A stretch of DNA of 64,000 nt from Prado023 sp963700475. GTDB taxonomy: Bacteria; Actinomycetota; Actinomycetes; S36-B12; CAIYMF01. Numbering within the stretch: position 1 is the first letter of the stretch; each line of letters begins with the position of its first letter. Where the stretch lies: contig CAVOXR010000001.1 of NCBI GenBank assembly GCA_963700475.1, positions 163,088 to 227,087 on the forward strand, written 5' to 3'. This document shows positions 18,044-25,406 of the stretch, in pieces. Position numbers and translations under genes: made by a program. The notes under the pieces were generated by a model. The model saw only the letters and a list, made by a program, of their open reading frames with translations, had not been told where the DNA came from and did not search any database.

Positions 18044-18982
18044 ATGACGGGGGCGTGGATCGAGACGAACATGCCGACCCTTGCCCGGGTGACCCAGAGG
18101 CTCCCGCACCTGGCCCCGTGGGTGCTGGTGCTGGGGGCCACCTACCTGGCGGCAGGGATCGCGGCGGCGGCATCCCGCTGGCGGGTGGGCCAGCTGTGGG
18201 GCAACCCGGCGTGGGAGTTCGAGCGCACCGTGTGGCCGCACGCGGCCGCGATGACCCTGGTCGTGGGGCTGACCTTGGCGATCGCCAGTCAGCTGCTGCG
18301 CGCCCGGTTGTTCGCTGTGGCGGTCCTGGTGTGCGCGGGGGCCGCGTTCGGCCCGCTGACCCTGGTGGCTACCCCCGTCCTGGGTGACCTGGAGTTCATC
18401 GACCAGCAGCCCAGCGCCACCCAGGTCGTCTGGCCGGTCGCGGTGGCCGCCGCCCTCACGGTGCTGCTGATCGTGGTGGCCCGGCGACTGGCGCGGGAGC
18501 ACTGTCCCAGCGATGTCCCGCGGGGCGCGCTGGTCGGGGTAGCCGGGCTGGTGTGCCTGGCGATCCCGTTGCTGGCCCTACCGGTGATCCCCGGTGCCAC
18601 CGTCGATCCGGGCCATGAACCGGGGTTGTCGTTCTCCATGGTCACCGGCTGGGGGCTGCTGGCCGGTGGGTTGCTCGCGGCCGGGCTGCTCGGAGTCGGG
18701 CCCCCGTCGGCTGCCGGGTGGCGGGTGCTCCTGGCTGCGGCCGCCCCGGCGAGCATGTGGTGGGCCTACCACCGTGACGGTGGTTGGCCTGGAGTCCCTG
18801 GGTGGGACTACGGCATGCAGAGCCCGCTGTTCCTGACCGTGCAGATCACCGCCGTCCTGATCGGCTGTGCGGTGCTCGGATGGGTGCTGTCCGCGTCCGG
18901 GTTGGGGTACCGGCTGCGCGCCTGGTACGACCACCCCGAGCCGTCGAACACCACCCCGCACCCCGCCCCCGCACACCGGTAG
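18044..18982 (+). CDS. Polytopic membrane protein of unknown function
   Basis: The 312-residue protein has about eight hydrophobic segments (for example VLVLGATYLAAGIAAAASRW and TVQITAVLIGCAVLGWVLSA). The ATG at 18044 follows AGGAGG with six bases between. I do not recognise the family, and no catalytic motif is visible. It is convergent with the phosphoesterase gene. Confidence 0.75.
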   Translation: MTGAWIETNMPTLARVTQRLPHLAPWVLVLGATYLAAGIAAAASRWRVGQLWGNPAWEFERTVWPHAAAMTLVVGLTLAIASQLLRARLFAVAVLVCAGAAFGPLTLVATPVLGDLEFIDQQPSATQVVWPVAVAAALTVLLIVVARRLAREHCPSDVPRGALVGVAGLVCLAIPLLALPVIPGATVDPGHEPGLSFSMVTGWGLLAGGLLAAGLLGVGPPSAAGWRVLLAAAAPASMWWAYHRDGGWPGVPGWDYGMQSPLFLTVQITAVLIGCAVLGWVLSASGLGYRLRAWYDHPEPSNTTPHPAPAHR

Positions 18983-19029
18983 GCAACCCGGTCAAGGGGG
19001 GCCGGCCTCACGCGGGGGTTGAGCTCCCG

Positions 19030-19938
19030 TCACCCAAGGGGGATCACCAATGGCTGCCACGTCGATGCGGGGGCCTCCTGGTGTCCGGGGTCGATGCCCC
19101 AGATCAGGCGGTTGCCGATCCGGGCGAGTTCCCGCCTGGTGTCCTGGTCGGCGAGCAGGTGGCCACGATTGATGATGTCCGCGGCACCTGGGTACCAGCG
19201 TTCCTGGGACCAACCCCGCACCGTGGTGTGTCCGTGGATCTGATTCAGGTGCGGCGCGTCGGTTGTCTGGTCCCAGGAGCTCAGCAGTTCGGCACCGGCC
19301 TGCGCCCACAGTGGTCCGGCACCCAGATCCGTGGTCCCCGTGGTCATCCTGCCCTCCCGCAGGGTGACGGTGGCGGGACCGCGGGCGTCGGCGTTGACCG
19401 CGGCCGCGGCCACCGCTGCAGTGGTGGGCCCGCCCAGCTCCTCCCACGCCCCGTGGGTAAGCCCGGCGTGGGTGACCAGGACGTCCCCAGCCGGGCGCAC
19501 GGACCGCATCCTTCGGGGAAGTACCACCCGGGTCCAGTCGGGGGTGATCGCCGTCGCGGCGTGGGCCAGCCCCTCGGCCCACCATGACCTCAACGTGTTC
19601 ACGGAGCGCTCGTCGAGTTCCCGCCTGATCACGCATGGTTGGTCGAACAGGTAGGGCTGCTCGTGGTTGCCGATCAGCTGGATCCACCGCTCGGCGTGCG
19701 GGCCGCGCAGGAACCGGTCCACCAGGGCGACCACCCCTGCGGAGTCCGGGCCCCGGTGGACCAGGTCACCGGCCTGCACCACCACCAGCCCGTCGGGGAT
19801 GGTGGCGGTGGCGAGGTCCACTCCTTGGGCGCGCAGCGCCCAGCGCAGGGGATCCAGGTGACCGGCAACATCACCGATCAGCAGAGCCCGCACCGCACGC
19901 GGCCCACCGGGCATGTCGGAACCCCCACGGGCGGCCAT
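19030..19938 (-). CDS. Calcineurin-like metallophosphoesterase
   Basis: The 302-residue protein carries the metallophosphoesterase motifs in order: GDVAGH (D-x-H), GDLVHRGP (GD), GNHEQPY (GNHE), and the later VTHAGL and IHGHTTV histidines that complete the two-metal site. The spacing resembles bacterial Ser/Thr phosphatase- or ApaH-like enzymes. The start at 19938 is five bases after the Fic gene stop; an ATG at 19914 is an alternative. Substrate unknown. Its tandem position with Fic suggests co-expression. Confidence 0.85.
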   Translation of the reverse strand: MAARGGSDMPGGPRAVRALLIGDVAGHLDPLRWALRAQGVDLATATIPDGLVVVQAGDLVHRGPDSAGVVALVDRFLRGPHAERWIQLIGNHEQPYLFDQPCVIRRELDERSVNTLRSWWAEGLAHAATAITPDWTRVVLPRRMRSVRPAGDVLVTHAGLTHGAWEELGGPTTAAVAAAAVNADARGPATVTLREGRMTTGTTDLGAGPLWAQAGAELLSSWDQTTDAPHLNQIHGHTTVRGWSQERWYPGAADIINRGHLLADQDTRRELARIGNRLIWGIDPGHQEAPASTWQPLVIPLG

Positions 19939-19943
19939 GCGGC

Positions 19944-20675
19944 CTAGGCCAGTCGGTCGGGGTTGGCGTGGGACCGCATCCAGCCCAGGAAATGTCGCCC
20001 CCTTTGCTTGCGCCGGACTGCAGTCCGGAGCTCGGCCTCGCCCCGCTCGACGCTGGGCGCGGGGCGGGTCGCCTCATCCAGGAGGGCGACGAGGGGCTGG
20101 AGGTTCCCTTCTTGGCTCGCAACCCGGCTGGCCTCGTTGTTGGCCGGCTTGGACATCCGCACGAAGTCGACGTACCACCCGGCATGCAGGGCCACTTGCC
20201 CCCAGAACAGGCGCTGGGTCCGTCCGTTGCCCTCCCGGAACGGATGGATCTGGTTCAGGCGCGCGTAGTAGTGCGCAAGGCGGGCGATGAACCGTTCGCG
20301 GGGTAGGCCCTGCAGCAGGTTCTCGGCTGCGAGTTCTGTGAACAGCTGGTCGATCGCGGCCTCGACCTCCCCGGCCGGTACGAAGTCCGTGCCCTGCTTG
20401 TCGATGTCGGACGTGCGGAACTGCCCTGCCCAGTCGAAGACACCGTCGAAGAGGACCCGGTGGATCGCCTGCAGGTGCGCCTTGTCCCCTGTGCACGGGA
20501 TCGGATCCTTCGCGAGATCGTCGAGCCGCCCGGGTAGGAGTTCGGCGGACGCGCGATCGATCTCCTGCTGGGTGCTGGCGGACACCTCGTTGCGCAGGAA
20601 TCCGGTGGCCGGGTCCATGTAGGGCGAGGGCGCCCCGTTCGCTGTCTGATCCGGTACCTCAGGGGCCCCATCCAC
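19944..20675 (-). CDS. Fic-domain protein (putative AMP-transferase)
   Basis: The Fic motif HPFREGNGRTQR is intact (HxFx[D/E]GNGRxxR), so nucleotidyl transfer onto a target hydroxyl is plausible. The start region YMDPATGFLRNEV matches the N-terminal Y-x-D/P...LRN signature of the VbhT/FicT group. The GTG at 20675 is a guess; ATG at 20618 is the alternative, and neither has a good ribosome site. FicT toxins usually have a small VbhA-type antitoxin gene just upstream, and none is visible. The C-terminal 40 residues are extra and basic. Confidence 0.85.
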   Translation of the reverse strand: MDGAPEVPDQTANGAPSPYMDPATGFLRNEVSASTQQEIDRASAELLPGRLDDLAKDPIPCTGDKAHLQAIHRVLFDGVFDWAGQFRTSDIDKQGTDFVPAGEVEAAIDQLFTELAAENLLQGLPRERFIARLAHYYARLNQIHPFREGNGRTQRLFWGQVALHAGWYVDFVRMSKPANNEASRVASQEGNLQPLVALLDEATRPAPSVERGEAELRTAVRRKQRGRHFLGWMRSHANPDRLA

Positions 20676-21025
20676 TCCTTGTTTGTAGCACCGTCGCGAT
20701 CCGCTGTCGACCCGTGAGTGACCGGGGCCGGGCAGCGCACCCGCCGGATCCGTCGCTGCCGAGCCGCCTGGGCCAGCTGCTGCCCGAAGCAGGGAACGCT
20801 CGCAGACCCGAAGGGGCGGGTCGCGCAAGCGGCGGTGCCGGTGGCATCAGGGTGGCGACGAGGACTGATTCCACATCACAAAGGAGCGCCCCCGGGCGCG
20901 AGTTCCGGTCGCCCCGGTGCAGAATCGAGGTGAACTACCAACCTGGCAGCAGTAGCCAGTCACGTGGCATCGCTCAATTCCAAGAGAGCACGTGGCATCG
21001 CCCATTTCCCAGAGAGGAAGCACCC
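20676..21025. other. glgB upstream region with tandem repeat
   Basis: No gene is seen in these 350 bases between divergent Fic and glgB. Its 3' end contains the 28-base tandem repeat listed separately. Confidence 0.5.
20961..21016. repeat. Two tandem 28-base repeats before glgB
   Basis: Units 20961-20988 and 20989-21016 both start CACGTGGCATCGC and end AGAGAG; they differ at a few central positions. The second unit ends at the glgB ribosome site (AGAGAGGAAG). The duplication doubles the glgB ribosome-site region. Confidence 0.7.
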
Positions 21026-23026
21026 ATGGCACATGACATGGCCGGTGGATTGACTGGTTGGGATCTTGAGGGGTTCCACGATGGTGGCGACACCGAGTGC
21101 TGGCGGCGCCTCGGGTCCCATGTGGTCACGGTGACCGACGATGAGCGCGGAGAGATCCGGGGCACCCGGTTCGCGGTGTGGGCGCCGAACGCCAGAGCGG
21201 TCCGGGTGAACGCTGACTTCAACGGGTGGACCGGGGACGCCATGTCGCTGGTGCCCGGGTCCGGGGTCTGGGCTCTGTTCGTCGAGGGGGTCGGGGAGGG
21301 CACGCTGTACAAGTACAACGTCCTGGGTGCCGACGATGTGTGGCACGAGAAGGTCGACCCGATGGCCCGGTTCGCTGAACGAGCCCCGTCGAACGCCTCG
21401 ATCGTGTACGAGAGCCGGTACGTGTGGGGCGATGACCAGTGGATGACCCGGCGCGCCGCGCATGTGCCGCACGAGTCCCCGGGCTCGATCTACGAGGTAC
21501 ATCTGAGTTCGTGGCGCAAGGGCCGGACGTACCTGGACCTGGCTGAGGAACTCGTGGAGTACGTGACCCGGATGGGGTTCACCCATGTCGAGTTCATGCC
21601 CGTGTCCGAACACCCGCTCGAGGCGTCGTGGGGCTACCAGGTGACCAACTACTTCGCCCCGATGTCACGGTTGGGTCGCCCCGACGAGTTGCGCTACCTG
21701 GTGGACCGCCTGCACCAGGCCGGAATCGGGGTCATCCTCGACTGGGTCCCCGGCCACTTCCCCAAGGACGCCTGGGCGTTGGGCCGCTTCGACGGCACCG
21801 CCCTGTACGAGCACGCCGACCCGCGCCAGGGTGAGCACAAGGAGTGGGGCACCTACATCTTCAACTACGGGCGCAACGAGGTGAAGTCGTTCCTGGTCTC
21901 CAACGCCCTGTACTGGGTGCAGCAGTTCCACTTCGATGCGCTGCGCGTCGACGCGGTCGCGTCCATGGTGTACCTCGACTACGGCCGCGAGGACGGCCAG
22001 TGGATCCCCAACGAGTACGGCGGCAACCACAACCTGGCGGCCATCGACTTCCTGCGCTACGTCAACCGGCACCTGTACGAGCGGGTACCCGGGGTGGTCA
22101 TGATCGCTGAGGAGTCCACCGCCTTCACCGGCGTCACCAGTCCGGTGGATCACGGGGGCCTGGGCTTCGGGTTCAAGTGGAACATGGGCTGGATGAACGA
22201 CTCCCTGGAATACCTGGCTCTCGAGCCGATCCACCGCCAGTACCACCACCACGAGATGACTTTCGCGATGATCTACCAGTACACGGAGAACTTCATCCTG
22301 CCGATCAGCCACGACGAGGTCGTCCACGGCAAGGGCTCGATGATCAACAAGGTCCCCCAGGACCCCTGGCGGCAGTTCGCGACCCTGCGCGCGTTCTACT
22401 CCTTCATGTGGGCCTTCCCCGGCAAACAGTTGGTCTTCATGGGATGCGAGTTCGGCCAGCGGCCCGAGTGGAACGAGAACGACAGCCTGGAATGGTGGGT
22501 CGCCGACCTGGAGGGCCACCACGGCCTGCAGCGGATGTTCCAGGACCTCAACGAGATCTACCGCACGCACCCCGCGCTGTGGAAGCTGGACACCAGTCCC
22601 GAGGGCTTCCGGTGGATCGACAGCGACGACGCCGGCGGCAACACGTTCTCCTGGTTGCGCTTCGACGGCGCGGGCGACCAGATCGCGGTCGCGGTCAACT
22701 TCTCCTCCGAACCCTGGACCCAGCACCGCGTCGGACTCCCCGAGTCCGGAACCTGGACCGAGATCTTCAACTCCGACCTCGCCCTCTACGACGGCACGGG
22801 CACCCACGGGAACAGCGGCCAGATCACCGCACACCCCGAGGAGTACCACGGCTTCCCGGCCAGCGCCACGATCGTGATCCCACCCCTCGGAGCCGTGTTC
22901 CTCCGGTACGAACCTGAGACCACCGAACCGCCCCAGAAGAAGAAGACCAAGAAGCAGGAGAAGAAGCCCGGCAAACCCGTTGACGCCCCGAAGGCGAAGG
23001 AGAAGGCGAAGGGCCACCGGACGTAG
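21026..23026 (+). CDS. glgB: 1,4-alpha-glucan branching enzyme
   Basis: The 666-residue protein makes alpha-1,6 branches in glycogen. A CBM48-type domain (RGTRFAVWAPNARAVRVNAD) leads into a GH13 barrel with catalytic nucleophile D309 in RVDAVASM, acid/base E362 in MIAEESTAF and D430 in ISHDEVVHGKGS, then a C-terminal beta domain. Compared with many GlgB proteins the N-terminal extension is short. The last ~35 residues are an unusual Lys/Pro-rich tail (QKKKTKKQEKKPGKPV), perhaps for nucleic acid, polyanion or surface binding. The ATG at 21026 follows AGAGGAAG. Confidence 0.93.
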   Translation: MAHDMAGGLTGWDLEGFHDGGDTECWRRLGSHVVTVTDDERGEIRGTRFAVWAPNARAVRVNADFNGWTGDAMSLVPGSGVWALFVEGVGEGTLYKYNVLGADDVWHEKVDPMARFAERAPSNASIVYESRYVWGDDQWMTRRAAHVPHESPGSIYEVHLSSWRKGRTYLDLAEELVEYVTRMGFTHVEFMPVSEHPLEASWGYQVTNYFAPMSRLGRPDELRYLVDRLHQAGIGVILDWVPGHFPKDAWALGRFDGTALYEHADPRQGEHKEWGTYIFNYGRNEVKSFLVSNALYWVQQFHFDALRVDAVASMVYLDYGREDGQWIPNEYGGNHNLAAIDFLRYVNRHLYERVPGVVMIAEESTAFTGVTSPVDHGGLGFGFKWNMGWMNDSLEYLALEPIHRQYHHHEMTFAMIYQYTENFILPISHDEVVHGKGSMINKVPQDPWRQFATLRAFYSFMWAFPGKQLVFMGCEFGQRPEWNENDSLEWWVADLEGHHGLQRMFQDLNEIYRTHPALWKLDTSPEGFRWIDSDDAGGNTFSWLRFDGAGDQIAVAVNFSSEPWTQHRVGLPESGTWTEIFNSDLALYDGTGTHGNSGQITAHPEEYHGFPASATIVIPPLGAVFLRYEPETTEPPQKKKTKKQEKKPGKPVDAPKAKEKAKGHRT

Positions 23027-23029
23027 CCA

Positions 23030-23165
23030 CGCAGAGCATCAGGCTGGTGAATGACTGCTGCATCGGGTCGGTTGCCGCTGCCAGGTGCCCCTGCAGTGCC
23101 TCCACGGGCACCGACTGCGTCGCGACGGTACGACCGAGGACCTCCTCGAAGATCTCCTTGGCCAC
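23030..23165 (-). pseudogene. Possible NmrA-like oxidoreductase C-terminal remnant
   Basis: The minus-strand frame reads AKEIFEEVLGRTVATQSVPV then EALQGHLAAA, like the C-terminal lobe of NmrA-type NAD(P)-binding proteins (LGRPV...VP). It then runs into glgB antisense with no proper end, and the N-terminal Rossmann part is absent. It is likely a fragment cut off next to glgB. Confidence 0.4.
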
Positions 23166-23224
23166 CGGAACTCCACGTTGCGCGGTGCCGCGGAACCGTC
23201 ACCACACCCGTCTCCCGCTGCAGG

Positions 23225-24016
23225 TCAGGACAGGCGCGCCAGTTCGCGAATGTCGTCGTCGGGGAGCGTGTCCGCGACTGCCGAGACCTCGAGGTTCAGC
23301 AGGGTGACGACGCCGCCGTAGGCGCTGAGGAAGGCGGTGTCAGACGCGTCGCGGCCGGTGGCGACCCGCAGCAGCGTTCCCCGCGGGGCCAACGTGGTCG
23401 CATCCACGACGTACCAGTCCCCGTCGATGTGGGCCTCGGCCACGGCGTGGAAGTCCATCGGGTCCAGGCCGGGCGCGTAGACGCCGACCACACGTGCGGG
23501 AACGTGAAGCGCCCGAAGCAGGGCCACGACCAGATGTGCGTAGTCGCGGCACACCCCCTGGCGCGCGAGCAGGGTCCGCACGGCACCGTCGGTCGGCAGG
23601 CTCGAGCCGGGAACGTAGGTCAGGCGGGTCCCGACCCACGAGCTGACCGCGGGCAGCAGGTCCGCACCTGTAAGCCCGTAGAACTCCGCGCGAGCCGTCG
23701 GGGCCAGCGAATCGGACTCGCAGTAACGGCTCGGGCGCAAGTACCTCAGCAGGTCCGCCTCGGTCGTGACCTGGCGGGCGCCCGGACCCGTCACCTGGGC
23801 CGAGTAGTCCAGGACCATGACCCCGGGCAGCGCTTCGACGATCAGGATCCGGGTGCCGTGCTCAGCTGTCACCCAACGCCCTTCCACTGCGCGACCGGCG
23901 ACGCTCACCTCAAGGGTTTCGCTCATGACATGGCCCTCAGCGGGGGCGACCTGAAACGCGACCCTTGCGGGTTCCGCGACCTCGACGACGATCCGGGCCG
24001 TTGCAGTGCGGTGCAT
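23225..24016 (-). CDS. Transglutaminase-like cysteine hydrolase
   Basis: The 263-residue protein has the papain-like transglutaminase core with catalytic Cys in QGVCRDYAHLV, His in DFHAVAEAH and Asp in YVVDATTLAP, all in order. An N-terminal beta domain (~80 residues) precedes it, as in many bacterial transglutaminase-like peptidases. No signal peptide is visible, so it is probably cytoplasmic. The ATG at 24016 is chosen over an upstream frame with weaker context. It may act on peptides or modify proteins; the substrate is unknown. Confidence 0.85.
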   Translation of the reverse strand: MHRTATARIVVEVAEPARVAFQVAPAEGHVMSETLEVSVAGRAVEGRWVTAEHGTRILIVEALPGVMVLDYSAQVTGPGARQVTTEADLLRYLRPSRYCESDSLAPTARAEFYGLTGADLLPAVSSWVGTRLTYVPGSSLPTDGAVRTLLARQGVCRDYAHLVVALLRALHVPARVVGVYAPGLDPMDFHAVAEAHIDGDWYVVDATTLAPRGTLLRVATGRDASDTAFLSAYGGVVTLLNLEVSAVADTLPDDDIRELARLS

Positions 24017-24147
24017 GCACCGATTCTGCTGCCTCGGGCTCCGGGATGGCCCACGACCACGGCGACCATCGCCCTGACCGGTGCCCACCCCCCGAAAGAG
24101 GCTCGGTCACCTCAAGGGCGCCCGCCAACCCGCCAAGAGTGTCGTGA

Positions 24148-24633
24148 TCAGCGCAGGAAGACGCCCAGTGCCTCGACGACCAGGGCGTGGTCGTCTGCCT
24201 GGGGCAGCCCGGAGACGGTGACCGCCCCGACGACGCCGACGTCGACAACACGGATGGGGAAGCTGCCCCCGTGTGCCGCGTACAGCCCGATCGGTAGGTC
24301 GTCACGGCGAGCAGAGAAGGACGACCCGCTGGCAATCGAACGCAGCCCGACCAGGTAGGACGACGCCCCGAATCGCTCCACCACCCGCGCCTTGCGCTGG
24401 ACCCACTCATCGTTGTCCGCCGTCGTGCCCGGCAGGGCCGCATGGAACAGCTGTTGGGTTCCCCGCCGGATGTCGATCGTCACGCCCAGGACCCGTTCCC
24501 GGGCCATATCGACCAACAGACAACCCAGGCGCCACGCGTCGGCGTTGTCGAACCGCGTGAACACCAAGGCACCCTCCTGATCCTCGATCTCGGCGATCAA
24601 GCCTAGGACGGTGGTGTCAGGGGCGCTGGTCAC
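24148..24633 (-). CDS. UPF0303/HbpS-like protein
   Basis: The 161-residue protein fits the UPF0303 family: AWRLGCLLVDMARERVLGVT, GTQQLFHAALPGTTADNDEW and VQRKARVVERFGASSYLVGL. Members resemble the HbpS/GlcG fold and have been linked to haem binding or degradation and to tail-anchored-protein handling, but the reaction is not settled. The GTG at 24633 is a weakly supported start. It is followed, 131 bases on, by the transglutaminase gene on the same strand. Confidence 0.75.
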   Translation of the reverse strand: MTSAPDTTVLGLIAEIEDQEGALVFTRFDNADAWRLGCLLVDMARERVLGVTIDIRRGTQQLFHAALPGTTADNDEWVQRKARVVERFGASSYLVGLRSIASGSSFSARRDDLPIGLYAAHGGSFPIRVVDVGVVGAVTVSGLPQADDHALVVEALGVFLR

Positions 24634-24998
24634 CTCGCGATGCTAACTCTCGCGCTGCAAGAAGTGCGCCCCAGAAACGTCCCGTGCCCGAACAGCACGA
24701 CCGGCAGTGAATCCGCTCCCGCACAGCGCACGTCGAGGTGACAATCCGTGCCCGCAAGAGCGCCACGCGGTCCTCATTGGCAATTCCTGGTCGCAATTCT
24801 AGACATGGTGCTAAGATTCAGCACTGATGGAACCCATATAGTGGGGCCCGGTCACAGATCGGAGCACAACCACAGGGGCGAGCGGCTCAGGTGCCGTGAC
24901 GTGCACGGGTTGAGCGTGCGAGTGCCAATCCTGGCGCAGGCGGGATTGGCCTCTTGAATCCATTCGACGTCCGTGGTCGAGGTCGACGAGGTGACCCC
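24634..24998. other. Structured leader upstream of the 62-residue gene
   Basis: No gene is visible in these 365 bases. Within 24800-24950 the sequence forms two nested or successive hairpins, listed separately. The stretch near 24795-24842 is AT-richer than its surroundings, with TATAGT at 24837-24842 as a possible -10. The layout (promoter-like, hairpins, CTCTT, gene) is like a regulated leader. Confidence 0.45.
24885..24950 (+). promoter_or_regulatory. Leader hairpins; the second could be a terminator
   Basis: Hairpin 1: GCTCA (24885-24889) pairs with TGAGC (24911-24915) and encloses CCGTG/CACGG (24894-24908). Hairpin 2: GCCAATCC (24924-24931) pairs with GGATTGGC (24943-24950), a perfect 8-bp stem followed by CTCTT. 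I could not match it to the GEMM, cobalamin or ydaO riboswitch consensus by eye. A transcription-attenuation leader is possible. Confidence 0.4.
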
Positions 24999-25187
24999 GT
25001 GAGTAGCCCGGAATCTGTCGCCCCGGCGCCCTGCGACACGTGCGGTCGCACGTCCCCGGACGCCGCGTGGCGATCGTCCTGGCCGTTCTGCCCGGCCTGT
25101 GTCGCACCGCAATTCACCGGGCACCAGACACCTGAACAGGCCCCGCGCGACTCCCCTGCCCCACCTGCACACTCGATTGGAGACTGA
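24999..25187 (+). CDS. Small zinc-ribbon-like protein
   Basis: The 62-residue protein holds two CxxC pairs (CDTCGRTSPDAAW and FCPACVAPQF) typical of a zinc ribbon, followed by a Pro-rich tail. The GTG at 24999 has GAGGTGA four bases upstream; the longer ATG-started frame lacks this. It lies 219 bases before the GGDEF-EAL gene on the same strand and could be co-transcribed with it. Confidence 0.5.
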   Translation: MSSPESVAPAPCDTCGRTSPDAAWRSSWPFCPACVAPQFTGHQTPEQAPRDSPAPPAHSIGD

Positions 25188-25406
25188 CCCATTTCCGCCG
25201 TGGTGACTGAGTACAGGGACCGGCCGATCACCGGGGCGCACTATGTGGGCACGTTCGATGTGACCCTCGATTTGGCCACAATCGAGGGCCCGGCGTGGGC
25301 CGTGACCGGACTCCACCGCCAAGGGTGTGGTCGTCGTCACAGGTCTGGTCGCCGGGTTTGGCGGGGGCTAGTCTTGGATCCCGTCCTCGAGCGTGGGGAG
25401 TTGCCT

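Noticed and set aside
21665..23017. Minus-strand 450-residue ORF opposite glgB
   Set aside because: Valine-rich antisense translation with no domain; glgB catalytic residues are on the plus strand.
24840..24960. Known c-di-GMP (GEMM) or other named riboswitch
   Set aside because: Hairpins are present but the GEMM, cobalamin and ydaO consensus positions were not matched by eye, so it is reported only as an unassigned leader.
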